In this document: positions 35,431-47,359 of the stretch, in pieces | Position numbering within the stretch: position 1 is the stretch's first letter | Layout: the number at the start of each line of letters is the position of its first letter | Origin: Rhizoclosmatium globosum | Lineage: Eukaryota; Chytridiomycota; Chytridiomycetes; Chytridiales; Chytriomycetaceae | Length of the DNA stretch: 64,000 nucleotides | Direction of reading: 5' to 3' | Assembly (NCBI GenBank): GCA_002104985.1 | Contig: MCGO01000044.1 | Span: forward strand, 282,224-346,223 | Notes under the pieces: generated by a model | What the model saw: only the letters and a program-made list of their open reading frames with translations | The model's database searches: none | What the model was told of the DNA's origin: nothing | Program-made: the position numbers and the translations under genes

Positions 35431-37065
35431 TTATCGATCCGTGGGGGGACCGACTTTAAAATCTTGGCCGCCAATGCGGCCCCCCTCTCCAGCAAGGCGC
35501 GTATTCTTGCGCCTACTAACGAGATTAAACTGGGCATCGTGTTCTTCATCTGAGTCTGGGACACTATCTGCCCAGCTAACACGAGAAGTAGATGGTCTAT
35601 TAATATCCAGACCTGGTACATGACGTCCATTGACTCCAGACCCAGAAGTTCCAGCAGCTTGACCAAGTGATGGTTCCTTGCCCCACCTGGTTTCAATTCC
35701 AACAGCCAAAAGGGCATTCGTTGCCTCAGTTGTACTCATGCCTCTCAACTCAAGGGCTTCGCGCGCAGACCAGGCCCTCTCTAACACACTGCCTTTCTTC
35801 ACCATAGAGTTCCCAACCTCAATCAAAGTGTTTTCAGGGATTCGATCATAAATTGCTTGCTGAGCTGCAGTTCTGTGGTTCAGGTAGTCTGCTGCTGTTT
35901 TTGGTCTGAAGGGGTTTGCAGTTCCAGGTGTACGTCCACCACGCCCAGCACGACCACCAGCAGTGTGTCCATTACGACTAGCTACGCTCTCCACATTACT
36001 AGTTGTTTGAGGTGCTCTAGTTTGCTCTCTCCCATGAGCAAGTTCCTTGATGAGCTGTTTCATCTCCAACAGCTCTTTGCGCATTTCCTCCATTTGTGCT
36101 TCAGCTCTAGCAGCTCTAGCATTGGCTTCACGATATAATTGTTCCCAGTTACTTGGTTGGGATTGTTGCTGTTGTTGTTGGTTTTGCTGGACTTGGTGCA
36201 TTTTTGACTGACTCTCAGCCAACAACTCCTGACTGCCACCACCACTTCCAGACACCATATTCCCACTCAAATTCGCTCTATTTTCACCCACGAACTTGTT
36301 TGAAGCTGCTGGGACTTGTACAGGGGCTCCTGGTGCAGCGCTGGCTAACTTTTCGACCGTTGGAGCGATTTCCTCCAAACCAGCGTCGATTTGAGCGAAG
36401 ATATCAGTAGAATACCTGTTTAAATTTTGAGAAGGTTCCGTTGGGGCGATCACCTGCTGCATAGCTTTTTCACTTGGCACCCCAACTCCAACAGCTCCAG
36501 CAGACTCATTCCCACTCATGGCATCCTGAAACACCTCCATCGTGTCTGAATCCGCATCAGATGCATCTCCAGAAGAGCTGGAAGGTCTAAGTCTCTTTGA
36601 TGGAGGTTTGGCCGATTGTTTGGCAGTTGGCTGGAACTTCAATGTAGTCTGCTTTGGACCAGCAGTCTTAGAGGCCATTCCAGTATGTTTAGCCGCTGGT
36701 TGCAGGGTACTATACACAGCTTGAATAGTTTCCAAGGTATGTGCAGTAGAAGGGCCAGCTGCCTTCATTGACTCCTCCAACCTGCACTTCTTTGTGCAAG
36801 CCTGGCAGCCGAGCTGAATGCGTCTGGCACCGAATGAGAGTACATTTCCACCAACTCCATGCGATTTCATTGATGGTTCATTACACTTGCAGTTTGGACA
36901 GCGCAACAACGGTTGGATCGCGGTTGCGAGTCTACGCTCCCAGAACTCGAATCGTTCTGGTCGATTGTTTGTCGAAAGCTTGAGCATGTCTTCGAGTACT
37001 TCCTCCTTTGGGGGGAAGAGCACTGTAGGCTGTGACTGTTGTCTTGATGTTGTCTCCATACACAC
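35431..37065 (-). CDS. LINE ORF1 protein with zinc ribbon and coiled coil
   Basis: The intact 544-codon ORF begins METTSRQQSQPTVLF (an in-frame Met two codons upstream is possible). A zinc-ribbon-like set CPNCKCNEP and CQACTKKC lies near residues 55-95. The middle is disordered, Q-rich (Q run near residue 295), followed by a coiled coil (ANARAARAEAQMEEMRKELL). The C-terminus is rich in basic and Gly residues, fitting nucleic-acid binding. It probably packages element RNA. It ends 5 bp before ORF2. Confidence 0.7.
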   Translation of the reverse strand: MCMETTSRQQSQPTVLFPPKEEVLEDMLKLSTNNRPERFEFWERRLATAIQPLLRCPNCKCNEPSMKSHGVGGNVLSFGARRIQLGCQACTKKCRLEESMKAAGPSTAHTLETIQAVYSTLQPAAKHTGMASKTAGPKQTTLKFQPTAKQSAKPPSKRLRPSSSSGDASDADSDTMEVFQDAMSGNESAGAVGVGVPSEKAMQQVIAPTEPSQNLNRYSTDIFAQIDAGLEEIAPTVEKLASAAPGAPVQVPAASNKFVGENRANLSGNMVSGSGGGSQELLAESQSKMHQVQQNQQQQQQSQPSNWEQLYREANARAARAEAQMEEMRKELLEMKQLIKELAHGREQTRAPQTTSNVESVASRNGHTAGGRAGRGGRTPGTANPFRPKTAADYLNHRTAAQQAIYDRIPENTLIEVGNSMVKKGSVLERAWSAREALELRGMSTTEATNALLAVGIETRWGKEPSLGQAAGTSGSGVNGRHVPGLDINRPSTSRVSWADSVPDSDEEHDAQFNLVSRRKNTRLAGEGGRIGGQDFKVGPPTDR

Positions 37066-37093
37066 CGTATCTGTTTGAAGACAACAATTTTTT

Positions 37094-37108
37094 CCCTAAC
37101 CCTAACGG
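37094..37108 (-). repeat. short telomeric repeat tract at a LINE 5' end
   Basis: CCCTAACCCTAACGG on the plus strand is two TTAGGG units read on the minus strand. The minus strand upstream carries AATAAACTCGTGCGTGAAACC, similar to the end of the element at 48256-48300. Confidence 0.75.
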
Positions 37109-37898
37109 TTTCACGCACGAGTTTATTATATACTAACTTCCACACACAAGATAATAAAGTATACAATGTAAAGCTTAAGCTATCGGTCCTGATCCATTCT
37201 GTTATCCTCCGGAGGTAGGTCTCGTCGCCTATTAAGCCTTGCTGATCCACTCTCGGAGCAAGGCACCTCAACATATCGGTGCTTTCAGGTCTGCTGCCTG
37301 AAACGAGGGTCCGACATGTCCATTATACAGGTGTCCAGTTTGTACAATGTGAGAATTGCTGCTGTGACTTGCAACAAGTGTGCTGGAGTGTTTGAAGCAT
37401 GATACTTGGCAGTACATAAAACCTCCCAGTGGGAGGAAAGTTTCATACCTAGAACCACACTCACTCCTGAGAGTCCCTTGAAATGATGGAATTAATGAAA
37501 GCGGGAATATGTGCAGACTGACAGCTCGCTGACGAGTTCTCTCAGACTCGAAAGGTCATGGCGGATAAGTGAAAAGGTGCAGAGTGTATAATCGAAGATG
37601 GACGTGAAGCTGATGCAGAATATCTCACCCAGACTGACACCAAGTGCTAGCCCCAGTACCAGGCCAATTTTCGGAAGCCCCTCATTCCTATGGCGGGTAC
37701 CAGTACTTCAAAGGCCTGCATATCACACACGGAAGCTTGTAGTAGAGAGATGCTGGAGCAGTAGAAGAGTGATAATTGATGGAGACACACGATACGACAA
37801 GCAAGCCCTCCCAAGCCCTGGCTCATTCCAGTACTTCATTGGCGAGATTTGGGGCGGGGTTCAAGCTCCGTTGCATTCTCCCCAGACGTATTCGTGGT
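37109..37898. other. no gene recognised
   Basis: The ORF at 37598-37903 has no recognisable motif. The start of this stretch may be the 3' end of a further LINE copy on the minus strand. Confidence 0.4.
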
Positions 37899-37918
37899 CG
37901 TGATGCTGTAGTAGGTTT
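37899..37918. repeat. target-site duplication, left copy
   Basis: CGTGATGCTGTAGTAGGTTT occurs here next to the T run (poly(A) tail of the minus-strand LINE) and again exactly at 47360-47379. Confidence 0.95.
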
Positions 37919-38615
37919 TTTTTTTTTTTTTGAGTAAGAGGTCCTTGCCTCGCTTTATTTAAGAATAAAACAAATCACTGGTGTGCTTTCCAAGTCCATC
38001 CCCCAACAATACGGCTCTGGCCCGCCCAAATGGCATTTTATATACAATCCCTTCAACAAATCGACCCCTTCAACTCTTCCTTCCCCCATGTCTTCCCTCC
38101 CCCAGTGTACTTGTTCCTGGCCACTTGTTATTCCATTTCCTCCCCTCCTCCGTTTTCCTGCATTGCTTCCCACTCTAAGTTTCCATTGTCGAGTGTCTCC
38201 TCTTGTCTGTTTTCTGTGGTTCTTCCTTCTGCTTGTTCTTGGTTTGCTGTTCTGGTCTTTGGTGCTTGTTGTCGTCGTTGTCGACGGTGGTCATGCTTCT
38301 CTCTTCTTCGTTTAATTCTTTCTTTGATTCTTTCTCTGTCTGCATCCATGTTTTTCTTGTTTTTCTGTCTGTTCTGCCTTGTGGCTGGTTCTACATATTC
38401 TGTTTCCACTGGGGTGTTTGATTCATATGAGTCTCTTGCTGTCTTGGAGATTTCAATCATTCCTGGCCTTAATATTTTAGTCCCTTTCTTGTGTTCTGTG
38501 AATAGTTTTATGGCTCTCATTCGTTGTGTTATTCTTGGGCTGCACACGTGGTAGCCATTTTGGTCTACATTATCTTCGTTTCTATCTTGGCATGTGAGAC
38601 ATCGTATACTCTGTT

Positions 38616-41600
38616 CTAGTTCTTGCCTCTTTGTGATGGGTTTGGCTGGTATGTGCTTTCTTGGTTTCTTTTTTGTCTTTTTGGTGGGTTGTTTTGTTTC
38701 CTCTTTCTGCTTTGGGGGTTTGTTGCTTCTGCGTCTGTCTCAGGATTTCTGTTTCCTGTGTCAGGTTGGGTTTGGGCCTGTGTCTGGTTATGGTCTTGGA
38801 TGTTTATTTCCTTGCTCTCTGTTTCTTCACTGTCCATCGTTGTTATTGCTGTTGAGGGTTTTTTCCGGTTTCTTTTCATGTCACTTGTTATTCTTGGCAC
38901 TGCGATTGTTTGTTCCCATTCTACTGTTATATCACATCTCTTTTTCCAGAGTCCTCTAACCCCTTCTGTTAATGTTTTCATTCCCTGGATGATAGTTGTT
39001 CTTGCTTGTGGTTTGTTCATACCTATATGTGCAGTGAGCAGTTCCATGAGCACTGTGGGCACTATGCCTTCTAGGATTTTTTCCACTCTGAAGTTGTTGA
39101 TTTTATGCTGCAGGGCTATTTCTGTTCTAGTTACATCTCTTCCATCCAGTTGATTATACCATGGAGAGACTAAGTTTTCAAGGGGGGTTTTCCAGCCTCC
39201 TGTTTTCTTGTTTCCCCTTTGATCTGCTATTGCTGCCATTTGCTGTATCATGTTCCTGAACAGTGTAACTCGTTCCTCTTTGAAGGCTGGGCACGTCATT
39301 ACGTGTTCATCTGTTTCTTTCTGGCCTGTCATACATACTTTGCATGTGTTGTCTTTGTGGATGTTGGGTAATCTTTGGTGGAGGCGTGCCTGCACTGGGC
39401 GCAGGTGGTGAGCAGTCATTACGTTGTAGTGAATTGCTGCTGATTCTCCCCTGGAGGTTCTTGGTGTTGATGGTTTTCTTCCGCATGTCATTATTGTCAG
39501 TGTGAGATCAAGGTCTGTTTCCTCTATTTGGTTTGCAATGTGACGGAAGGCGTGTTGTTGTTCCCATGCTACGTATGCTTCTAGTTTGTCTATCTCTTTA
39601 AGGCTTTGCCATGTTTGTCCTTCAATAGTAGTGTTTTCTGTGGCGACCATGAATCTCAGAATGCTCTGGTGTTCCAGGTTGATGGTCATTGTTTCAGCTG
39701 TTCTCCCTTTGTTGGCGTTTGTATCTGCTTTATCATTGCCTTCTTTGTCGTCGCCTTCTGTTTTGGAGTGTCCGGTCACTTTCTCAAACTCAATTTGTCT
39801 CCCTTCTTTGAGTAGGTCTTGTATGAGCTGGGCCATGATGGTTACTTGGGTAATGCAAGATTTTTCCATCAGTTTCCTTGCAGTTATGAAGCCTCCAGTT
39901 TCTACTAGTTCTTGTCCATCTTGGACCACTGAGGCGTTATCAATTTTTATGATTGTTTTCCCTGTTTTGGCCCCAACCATGGCTGCAATGGCAGCCATTG
40001 CTTCTGGGAGTTTGGATGATGCCCACCCGTTAACTTTTGCTGCAAACTCTCTTCCTTTACTGGGTCCTTCTGTGCATATACCTCCGGCGCCCATTGCTTC
40101 TGTTGTTCTGGATCCGTCTGTAAACACGATGCATGTCTCTTCTGTGTTTGATGTTACTCTGATCCCCAGACTGTTAAGGAGGTTTTGACTTGCTTTCAAA
40201 TATTTTCCTGCAATGTTGGTTTGTTCCAGGTGTTGCTTTTCCTGTGGTGGGTTTTCGAGTACTGTTTCTGGCATCAATCTGGCTCCATTGTATAGCTCAT
40301 GTAGTCGTTCCTCTGCTGCTCGGCGTTCTAATTCGGGTACTCTTTCCTCTGGCTCCTCAGGTATTAATGTTTGTTGGTTTCTTTCTGTTGCAAAAGGGTT
40401 TGGTTGCAGTGTTTCCACTTTGTTGAACTTGCTTGTTCCGTCCAATTCAGGTTTGTTTATGTCGCTAATAAGTTTATGGTACCATTCTGATTGTTTTCCG
40501 TTTCTGGGCCATTTGTGTCTCCTCTCCATGTCTGTTCTTGTCAAGAGTTTCTTTCCACATCTTGCCGTTATTTGGTCTATGTAGTAGATGTTGTACTTCC
40601 TGAGGTGGTCAGAGTACTTTTCAAATAGTGCCCATCCTAGTGTTTTCCACATTGTTGTGTTGCTTCCGTTGCCGTCTATTCTGCCAAAGGTTTCTGTGGT
40701 TTGGTTTTCTTTGCACAGGAATTCCTGGGGTACTATTCTCAATCTTTGCTTGTACATTCTATTCATGAGGTTGGCAATGCTGTTTGTTCCTTTTACCGTT
40801 TTGGCTGGGTACGGTTCTAGTAGTGGGAAGTGCGGAAGGCCCAGTGCATCCTGAAGGTTAAGGGCGCGTATTCTCATGATTCTGCCAAGTAGCGAATCTT
40901 CATTCAGTGCAATCAGCAGGGTGTTGGTTTTATCAGATGTGTAGTGTCGGTTCCAGTTTTCAAGTCCATATATGCATGGGTTTTCAAGTAGTGATGTCGG
41001 GGTGCTTGCTGCAAAGCCTGCTTTGTGTTTAACTACTTGGACTGCTTTTGCATACCACTTGTCAATTTCTGTCTCTGTAAGGGCAAGTGTTTTCCATATG
41101 TATTTGATCTTTGGTAACAAGACAGTGTTTACAATTGATATTGCTGTGACTGCTGTGATTTCTTTTCTGTTTAGAGTTTGGCATATGGTTTCTACTGTTG
41201 TGTTGATTATTTCTTTAGCATCCTTGCCAAGGTTGTCTGAGGAGAACCAGTTGCCTAATACTCTCTCTCCTTTTCCTTTTATGTTAATGTTGACCTTAGC
41301 TCCATCCCCCCAGGTTAGTTGTGTACGTGGATGGTCTGGATTTACTGCAATGACTGCCATTTTGCTAGTGTTGGACTGTATTGAGTTAATTTCTTGGAAC
41401 TCGTAAATAATTTTTGCTTGTTTTTCACATTCCTCCCAGCTATTTGCAAAAGCCGCTGTGTCATCAACGTAGGCTTCACAGGTAAGTCTTTCCTTGAGTT
41501 CATATTCCTCCATGTTCCCATCCTTCTTGATTCCTTTTTTGTGTGTCCCTTTTATTGTTATTCCTTCTGTATGTTTGTCCAGGGCACATAACAGCGAGTC

Positions 41601-43991
41601 CCAAAATATTCTCCACTCTAGAGGTGCCAGGATTGAACCCTGTTGTATCATTGTCCCTATTTTGATGCCATCTGTTGGTCCAAATGCTGTGAGGATTTTA
41701 GCAGTCATGAGTTTCTGTGTGTCCCACTTCCATGCAGAGTATTTATATGGTAGTTTGATTCGTTTGTGACTTCGCATGACAGCTGTTGGACCCACGCTGT
41801 CGAACGCTTTTTTAATGTCATTGAAGATCATGAATCCTTGCATCTTGTTTTCTTTGCAGTATTCAATGATGGCGTTTATCATCACTAGAGAAGTTTCCGT
41901 TGATTCTCCAGGTAGTGCACTGAAGTTTCTCCCTGATAAGATATGGGTGTTCTGGAGCATGATTTTTTTCAGTCTTGCATACCAGAGCGCTTCCATCAGT
42001 TTGTATGGGATCTCCAGTAGGGAGATGGGTCTTGTTTGTAGGAGGTCTCCTCCCCAGTCTGCTGATTTTGGGATTGGTTTAATGTATCCTTTGGTCCATT
42101 CTTCTGGGGTTATCATGTAGTCTTTACATAGTTGCATCAGTGTTCTGATGAATTCCCATAGGTATTCCTGTCCAAGTTGCAGTGCTTCTGCTTGAAGGCC
42201 GCTGGGGCCAGGTGCTTTGTTTCTTGCCATTTCTCTGATTCCTTCTGCAACATCTTCTATAGTCCAGTCCTTTTCAAGCTCGTCGTATGTGTTGTCTGCA
42301 ATTGTATCTTTTGGTTTATATTCTTCTGTAAATACTGAGTCTTCTGGTATTTCTTTGGTCTGGCGTTCTTTGAACACTTCACTCATCACCTTGTCAGTGC
42401 CAGCCTTCACTTCCTCAGCTTCAAATACCGTTCCAAACTCATTCTTATTACAGTCAATTATAACGTGTGGTGTCTCTCTTTCCAATATTTTGTTGAACAT
42501 CTTTTTCCGTTGTGTTGTGAACTGTTCGTTTCTTTTGTCTATGCTTGCTTGGATATCATTCCAAGTTTGGGCCCCCTTTGCTTCTCTCCACAGTTTTGTG
42601 ACTTCGTGTCTTTCCCTTCATAGCCAGCTTATGAGTTGTTTTTTTGCCACTTCTGGTTTTTCATGTATGTTGTTGGAGTGTTCTGGTGTTTCAGTTGTCC
42701 ATTTGTGTTCTAGTTTTATGCGAAGTGTTTCAATTGTCAGAACTGTCTCGTTTGTCACCTCTCCATTAGTTGCGCGGCTAGCCTCTACTATTGCACGTCC
42801 GATTGTTTTGTCAAATCTAGCCCACTCTGCAGCTAATCTTTCCTCTTCTGTTCGTTTGTTTGTTCCCATTATTTTGGTTGGTAGTGTTGTCATAAGGATA
42901 TCGGTTATTTTGTGTTCAAGTTCTGTGGCGTATTTACTTGTGACTTCTCGAACGTAGTTTCTTTCCCTTAGGTCACATAGCTTGTCTTTACTGCTAGGTG
43001 GTGTGCATTTGATGTTGTTTGCGTTTGTGATGTGTGCCGCCATTCTGTCTGGACAGCCCGCAATCATTTGGAGATGTTTGGTTTCTTTAACCAAGTTTTT
43101 TAGCATTTCTTTGGTTGCCTCTTCACATTGTTGGGTCGCATTTTCCTTTTCTTTGGTAGTTGCTGCCCTGAAGTCCACCACTCTCCTCATTATGGTGTAA
43201 GGTTTGGGTGTTTTTTGAAACCAGCCAGTAAGGTCAAATGATGCAACCACTGGTACATGATCTGATTCTCTTAATGCAAACATCTCTGTGAGGATTTCGC
43301 AGTGAGCGGTTCTTTCTGCCAAGGTTGTTGATGTGTATATTGCGTCGATTCTTGACTTGGAGCTTCCGTCTGCACTTTCTCTTGAGTATTTGATCGTTTC
43401 TGGGTTGTATCGGCGATAGGTGTCTGCCATATTGCTGTCTTTCATTGTTGCCAGGATTCCTTGTTGCGGTTCTTGCAGTTGTACCGGGAAACGGTCAAGT
43501 AGTCTGTCTGTTGTTGTGTTCCAATCTCCCAGGAATATACTTTCTCGCCCTTTTGCTTGATCCTCTTGTATGTATTCTTTGACTTTATTTGTGAGGTTTT
43601 GGTGTTCTGGGTGGTTTGTGGTGTTTGGCCAGTATATGTTTGTTATTCTTATCTCTCCGCCTTTTACTTGAAGTATTACAGAGATAAGCCTTGTCCCCTG
43701 TCGTTCTACTGCTCTTGCATGTTTTGCAAAGTCTGACCTTATTATCATTCCCACTCCTGCTGATCGGCCATTTGCACTTGTGAATCTGGCGTAGTCATAG
43801 TTGTGTTCTGTGTCTTTACATGTGCCGTTTTCGTCATTCTTTGTTCGTCCTTTCCAGAGTTTTACTGCTTCAGTCTCTTCAACCTTGGTTTCTTGGATTC
43901 CTAGTATGTGTATCCCGTATGTTGTGAGTGTGTTTTGGATTGTTTCTATTTTGAGCGAGGCTGTGTTGTAGGTGCCAACACATAGTTCCAC
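38616..43991 (-). CDS. LINE ORF2: endonuclease, reverse transcriptase, RNase H, with one internal TGA
   Basis: A single frame of 1792 codons is broken only by TGA at 42618-42620 (SWL, stop, RERHEV). N-terminal APE-type endonuclease: GTYNTAS, GIQETKVEE, LGDWNTT, SDHVPVVASFD. Reverse transcriptase: FNDIKKAFDS, QQGSILAPLEW, and the catalytic YVDDTAAF. A thumb region follows, then RNase H (VFTDGSRT, PEAMAAIAAM, IKIDNASVV, VTGHSKTEGDDKEGNDKAD). A C-terminal CKVCMTGQKETDEHVMTC fits a zinc finger. The protein nicks the target, copies the RNA and removes it. The start could lie slightly upstream of 43991. Confidence 0.9.
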
Positions 43992-43999
43992 TCGGTTTG

Positions 44000-44578
44000 C
44001 GGCAGTTCTTAGTTTCCTTTGTTCAAAGATGCTTCCTGTTGCATCTGTCTTCTGTGGTTTTTGTGTATCCTGTTCGTTTCATTGTTGTCTTCGGTCTGGT
44101 TCCTTTTTCTGCCGCAGATTTGGTTGTAAGAACAATTATCAATGTCACTGTCCTTGTTGATTTTTGTGGTGTTCATGCTTCTTGTCAATTCTCTGATGTT
44201 TAGCCTTCTCTTTTCTTCAGCCTCCTTTTCCGTTGTGGTGTGTTGGTCTTCCTGTCGTGTGTATTTCCCTTTTTGGTTCCTTGTTGGTTTCTTAAGAGGT
44301 ACTTCTTCATCTACGTCGTCATCTGTGTCCCCTTCATTGTCTTCCTTGTCTTTTCTTCTTTTACATTCCTCTTCTTTGTTGTTGCTGAGGATCCTCTTTC
44401 TTTTTTTGGTTGATTCCTCCTTACTTTTTCCTCCTCTTTTGCAAAGTTTTCTTTGTTCTTTTCTAGCATTTCCTCTCTTGTTATAGTTTGGAATAGGTTG
44501 TTAATAAATATTTGGTTTTTATTTGAATATGTTGTTTCCATTTCGCTCCCACTCTCCCTCCTTCCAGTTTTGGGTGTA
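44000..44578 (-). other. inter-ORF region of the LINE
   Basis: This Lys/Glu-coding-like stretch lies between ORF1 and ORF2. A 146-codon frame (44751-44311) overlaps the ORF1 end but has no motif. Confidence 0.5.
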
Positions 44579-47314
44579 TCACACATGCTTCGCAGGGGGG
44601 GTCTTGGTTTGGTTACTGGGGGCCTCAGCATTCTCGTCTGCAGACGAATCAGTTGGCATGTCAAGCATTTCATCATCGGCCTCACCACAGTTTTCCTCGC
44701 CATTTTCACTGTAGTCGTGCATGTTGGGGGATGAGATGACAATGGGGTCATGGTTGCGTCTGTTGTTGGAAGTTACGTCCGAGTGGTCTGTACGGCTCGC
44801 TGTCTTCTTGTGAGGGCGGTGTTCCATCTCGTCTTGGCTCTGGTATCCACTGTTGGTGTTACGCTTGTTGGTACCAGCCATGGCTTCCACGCGGTGGTCT
44901 AGGTTCTGGATTCTGGATTCCATGTTGGTGATCTTGGAGCTAAGGGTGTTGGTCAAGTTACCAAGGGCAGTTGCCTGGGATGAGAGCGTCTCCAGTGGTT
45001 GTAGTCTTGCGAGGATTGTCTGCAGCAAGGTTTCAGTGTTCCCAGAGCCAGAGGACCTGTTTGGTTGTGTGGCTTGCGGTTGGCCAGTTGCCTCTGGTGT
45101 ACGTTGGCGTGGTTGGTATCTGGCTATTGTCATCGCTCCTGGTGCTGTATTTGTTGTTGGAGGGTTGTGGTAGTTGTTAGTAGGTTGGAGGATGGGGGCC
45201 GAATGTCCACAGTCCCAGAGTCTTTGATACTCCCTCAGTTCTGGCACCCGGCCTTTCATCCCGCGTGAGGTCAGTACATCGTATTCATTCCTGTTTTTGA
45301 TCCATGTTCCCATCTTCTTTCCTTCGTCGGCGGCGATCTTGAAGAATGCGAGGTCAGACTCCTTCTTGGAGAGGTTGTAGTTCATGCCTTGGGCGCGGTG
45401 ACAGAGTCCTTCGACACGGTCCTGAAACAACGCACACTCCTCCGTTTCGTGGTGTTCCCCGCATTCCTCACAGTCCTTGTGTTCCTCGTATACGCCTTTC
45501 ACCATGAATCCCATGGCCCGGTGTTTCTGTGGACCCTTGTTTGTGGTCTGGCTTGTGACTCCATTCATGGCACTGGCCTGGATTGTGGAGCGGTGGAGGA
45601 GGAGCACTCGATCGTTGCATATGAAGATGCTGACAACTCCACAGCTGGTGGTAGGCATGTAGTCTTCGGCGCGCATTGGGGGCTTTTCTGGTCTGAACCA
45701 CGTACCACAGGTCTTGAGGTCTTCCTTGGAGGTTGAGAGGTCTGTTGCGGGGTTGCGGAGCTGGACGTTGATGTTGGGTAGGTTAGGAATGTTGCAGTAC
45801 ATTGGGTCGTCAAGGAGGCGTCTGTACTGGGCTTCACTTTGGCAGATGATGTACGCCGTGGGGGTTCGAGCCTTGGATACGACGTGGACGTCAACGACCT
45901 CTTCCTTGTGTCTCATGTAGATGTACTCGCACAGTTCGTCTTCGATGGTTGGTCTCGAGTAGTTGGAGAGATCTTGATGTGTCAGGCCAAGGACAACCAC
46001 TGTGTGTGGGTTGGTTGGGCGTATGCGTTGCGCAAAGGGGATTGAGTATATGATCTTCTTTGCGTCGTTCTTCTCGCATAGGAGCGTGGTGTACTCGCGG
46101 TGGGCAGTCGTGGTTGCTGTAGCTTCAACTTCGATGAGTGCCGCATGAATTCGTGCCGCCGATTTGGACAGGTTGTTCGTGTCGCCGTACGTGTGGTTGC
46201 TCAGGTCAGCGTGGAGGATTTCGATGGTGTAGAGGTTGGTCATGGTTGATTTTGGTGGTGGGAATGCGCATTTTGGTTGGTCTTTATGTTGTGTCCCCTT
46301 CCCCTTGCTGCGTATTTTCCACCCTTTGCGCAGTTTGTGAGAACTGCGTAAACTGCGCATTTTGTTTATTGTATTTCTCTTTTGTTCTTTATTTGTTTGT
46401 TCCTCTCCTTCTTTCGTTCTGTTCTCTACTGTCTTGGTCTTCTTCGTCATCGCTATCTTCGTATTCTTATCAACCTTTTTATTATCTCTATACTTTGTCT
46501 TGTTGGTCTCTCCTTTTTTTGTCTCTGTTGTCTCGTTCTTTGTGTCTCCGTTGATCTCAACCTGCTCCTCATCTTTCTTGTTGGCCCTCTCGCTGCTAAG
46601 TTTTCTGGTGTTTTCTGTTGTTGTGTATTTCTTCTTACAGCGTATAAGTGTTTTTTTTAAAGGTTGTTTATTATGGGTTTGTTGTATAAATAAATTGATT
46701 TGCGTGTATTGATTGTTTGCTTGTGTTGTCCGCAGATTACGGTGTTGTGCTGGTGTTGGTGTTGGCAGTTGTGGCAGTGACGAGGTTCTGAGGTCAGGTT
46801 GTTCCATTGCGCGTGATTGTTGCTCCTTCCACGTCTGCTCCTCTTTTTCCTTCCTTTGCGGTTTGGATGTTTTGCGTGGCTGTTGTGCCATTGTTTGTTT
46901 CGCGTTTGGTTGGTGGCATTGTATCGTTGAGTTTCGTACGTCTCGCCGTTCCGAGTTGTTTATTTCGTCTGTTGCCGTCGTGGTCGTGGTCCCTAGTTTG
47001 TTGTTGTTGTAGTTGTTTAGTTCCTGTGTTGTGTGTCTGTTTTGGTTGGGTTGTTTGGGAGTTGACGCGCGTCTTTTCAGTTTGCTTCGCTGGCCTCCTG
47101 TTTCGGAGTTCGCTGTTTCGCTGTCCTGTTTTTGTTTTGGATGCTGTCTCGCGGCTGTTTTGCCTTGTTCGTGTTGTTGCCGCCCCTTCCATCCTCCTCC
47201 CTCCTCCTCACTCCTTCTCCAAAAAACACTCCCGGCCTCCGCGCGTCCCCGCTTTGTGATCCCATCGTCCGACACAGTAGACGCGCAGAGGTGGAACTGC
47301 GTCTTTTCGTGCAT
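44579..47314 (-). CDS. LINE ORF1 protein, 911 aa, zinc knuckle and coiled coil
   Basis: The intact ORF starts at 47314. The first ~330 residues are low complexity, rich in K, E, Q, N and T. The middle contains a folded region and a knuckle-like CEECGEHHETEEC. The C-terminal part has a coiled coil (LLQTILARLQPLETLSSQ and following heptads) and an acidic tail. It is probably the RNA-binding chaperone of the element. About 590 bp separate it from ORF2. Confidence 0.8.
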   Translation of the reverse strand: MHEKTQFHLCASTVSDDGITKRGRAEAGSVFWRRSEEEGGGWKGRQQHEQGKTAARQHPKQKQDSETANSETGGQRSKLKRRASTPKQPNQNRHTTQELNNYNNNKLGTTTTTATDEINNSERRDVRNSTIQCHQPNAKQTMAQQPRKTSKPQRKEKEEQTWKEQQSRAMEQPDLRTSSLPQLPTPTPAQHRNLRTTQANNQYTQINLFIQQTHNKQPLKKTLIRCKKKYTTTENTRKLSSERANKKDEEQVEINGDTKNETTETKKGETNKTKYRDNKKVDKNTKIAMTKKTKTVENRTKEGEEQTNKEQKRNTINKMRSLRSSHKLRKGWKIRSKGKGTQHKDQPKCAFPPPKSTMTNLYTIEILHADLSNHTYGDTNNLSKSAARIHAALIEVEATATTTAHREYTTLLCEKNDAKKIIYSIPFAQRIRPTNPHTVVVLGLTHQDLSNYSRPTIEDELCEYIYMRHKEEVVDVHVVSKARTPTAYIICQSEAQYRRLLDDPMYCNIPNLPNINVQLRNPATDLSTSKEDLKTCGTWFRPEKPPMRAEDYMPTTSCGVVSIFICNDRVLLLHRSTIQASAMNGVTSQTTNKGPQKHRAMGFMVKGVYEEHKDCEECGEHHETEECALFQDRVEGLCHRAQGMNYNLSKKESDLAFFKIAADEGKKMGTWIKNRNEYDVLTSRGMKGRVPELREYQRLWDCGHSAPILQPTNNYHNPPTTNTAPGAMTIARYQPRQRTPEATGQPQATQPNRSSGSGNTETLLQTILARLQPLETLSSQATALGNLTNTLSSKITNMESRIQNLDHRVEAMAGTNKRNTNSGYQSQDEMEHRPHKKTASRTDHSDVTSNNRRNHDPIVISSPNMHDYSENGEENCGEADDEMLDMPTDSSADENAEAPSNQTKTPPAKHV

Positions 47315-47359
47315 GTTGTCGGTGGTTGCGGTTGTTCTGTTTCCGAGATTTTTTTTTTT

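Larger units (their letters stand above)
33380..37093 (-). mobile_element. decayed LINE, ORF1 plus ORF2 endonuclease, reverse transcriptase missing
   Basis: On the minus strand ORF1 (37065-35431) is followed 5 bp later by ORF2 (from 35425). ORF2 contains the endonuclease motifs FGDLNARLG and GGSDHRPITF, then breaks off near 33380 with an internal duplication of the GRTVGGHSNGGPSSN segment. Reverse transcriptase is absent. The 5' end lies next to two TTAGGG units (37094-37108), suggesting insertion into telomeric repeats. Confidence 0.8.
37919..47359 (-). mobile_element. full-length non-LTR retrotransposon (Tad1/I-like) with 20-bp target duplication
   Basis: The element is bounded by perfect 20-bp duplications. 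It ends in a poly(A) tail (T run at about 37919-37932 on the plus strand). It carries ORF1 (911 codons) and an ORF2 with endonuclease, reverse transcriptase and RNase H. The only obvious defect is one in-frame TGA in ORF2. The perfect duplication and long ORFs point to recent insertion. The RNase H domain and the zinc-knuckle ORF1 suggest the I/Tad1 group; clade assignment needs a tree. Confidence 0.92.

Noticed and set aside
37598..37903. 101-codon ORF as a gene
   Set aside because: It has no motif, no splice context, and ends in the LINE target duplication.
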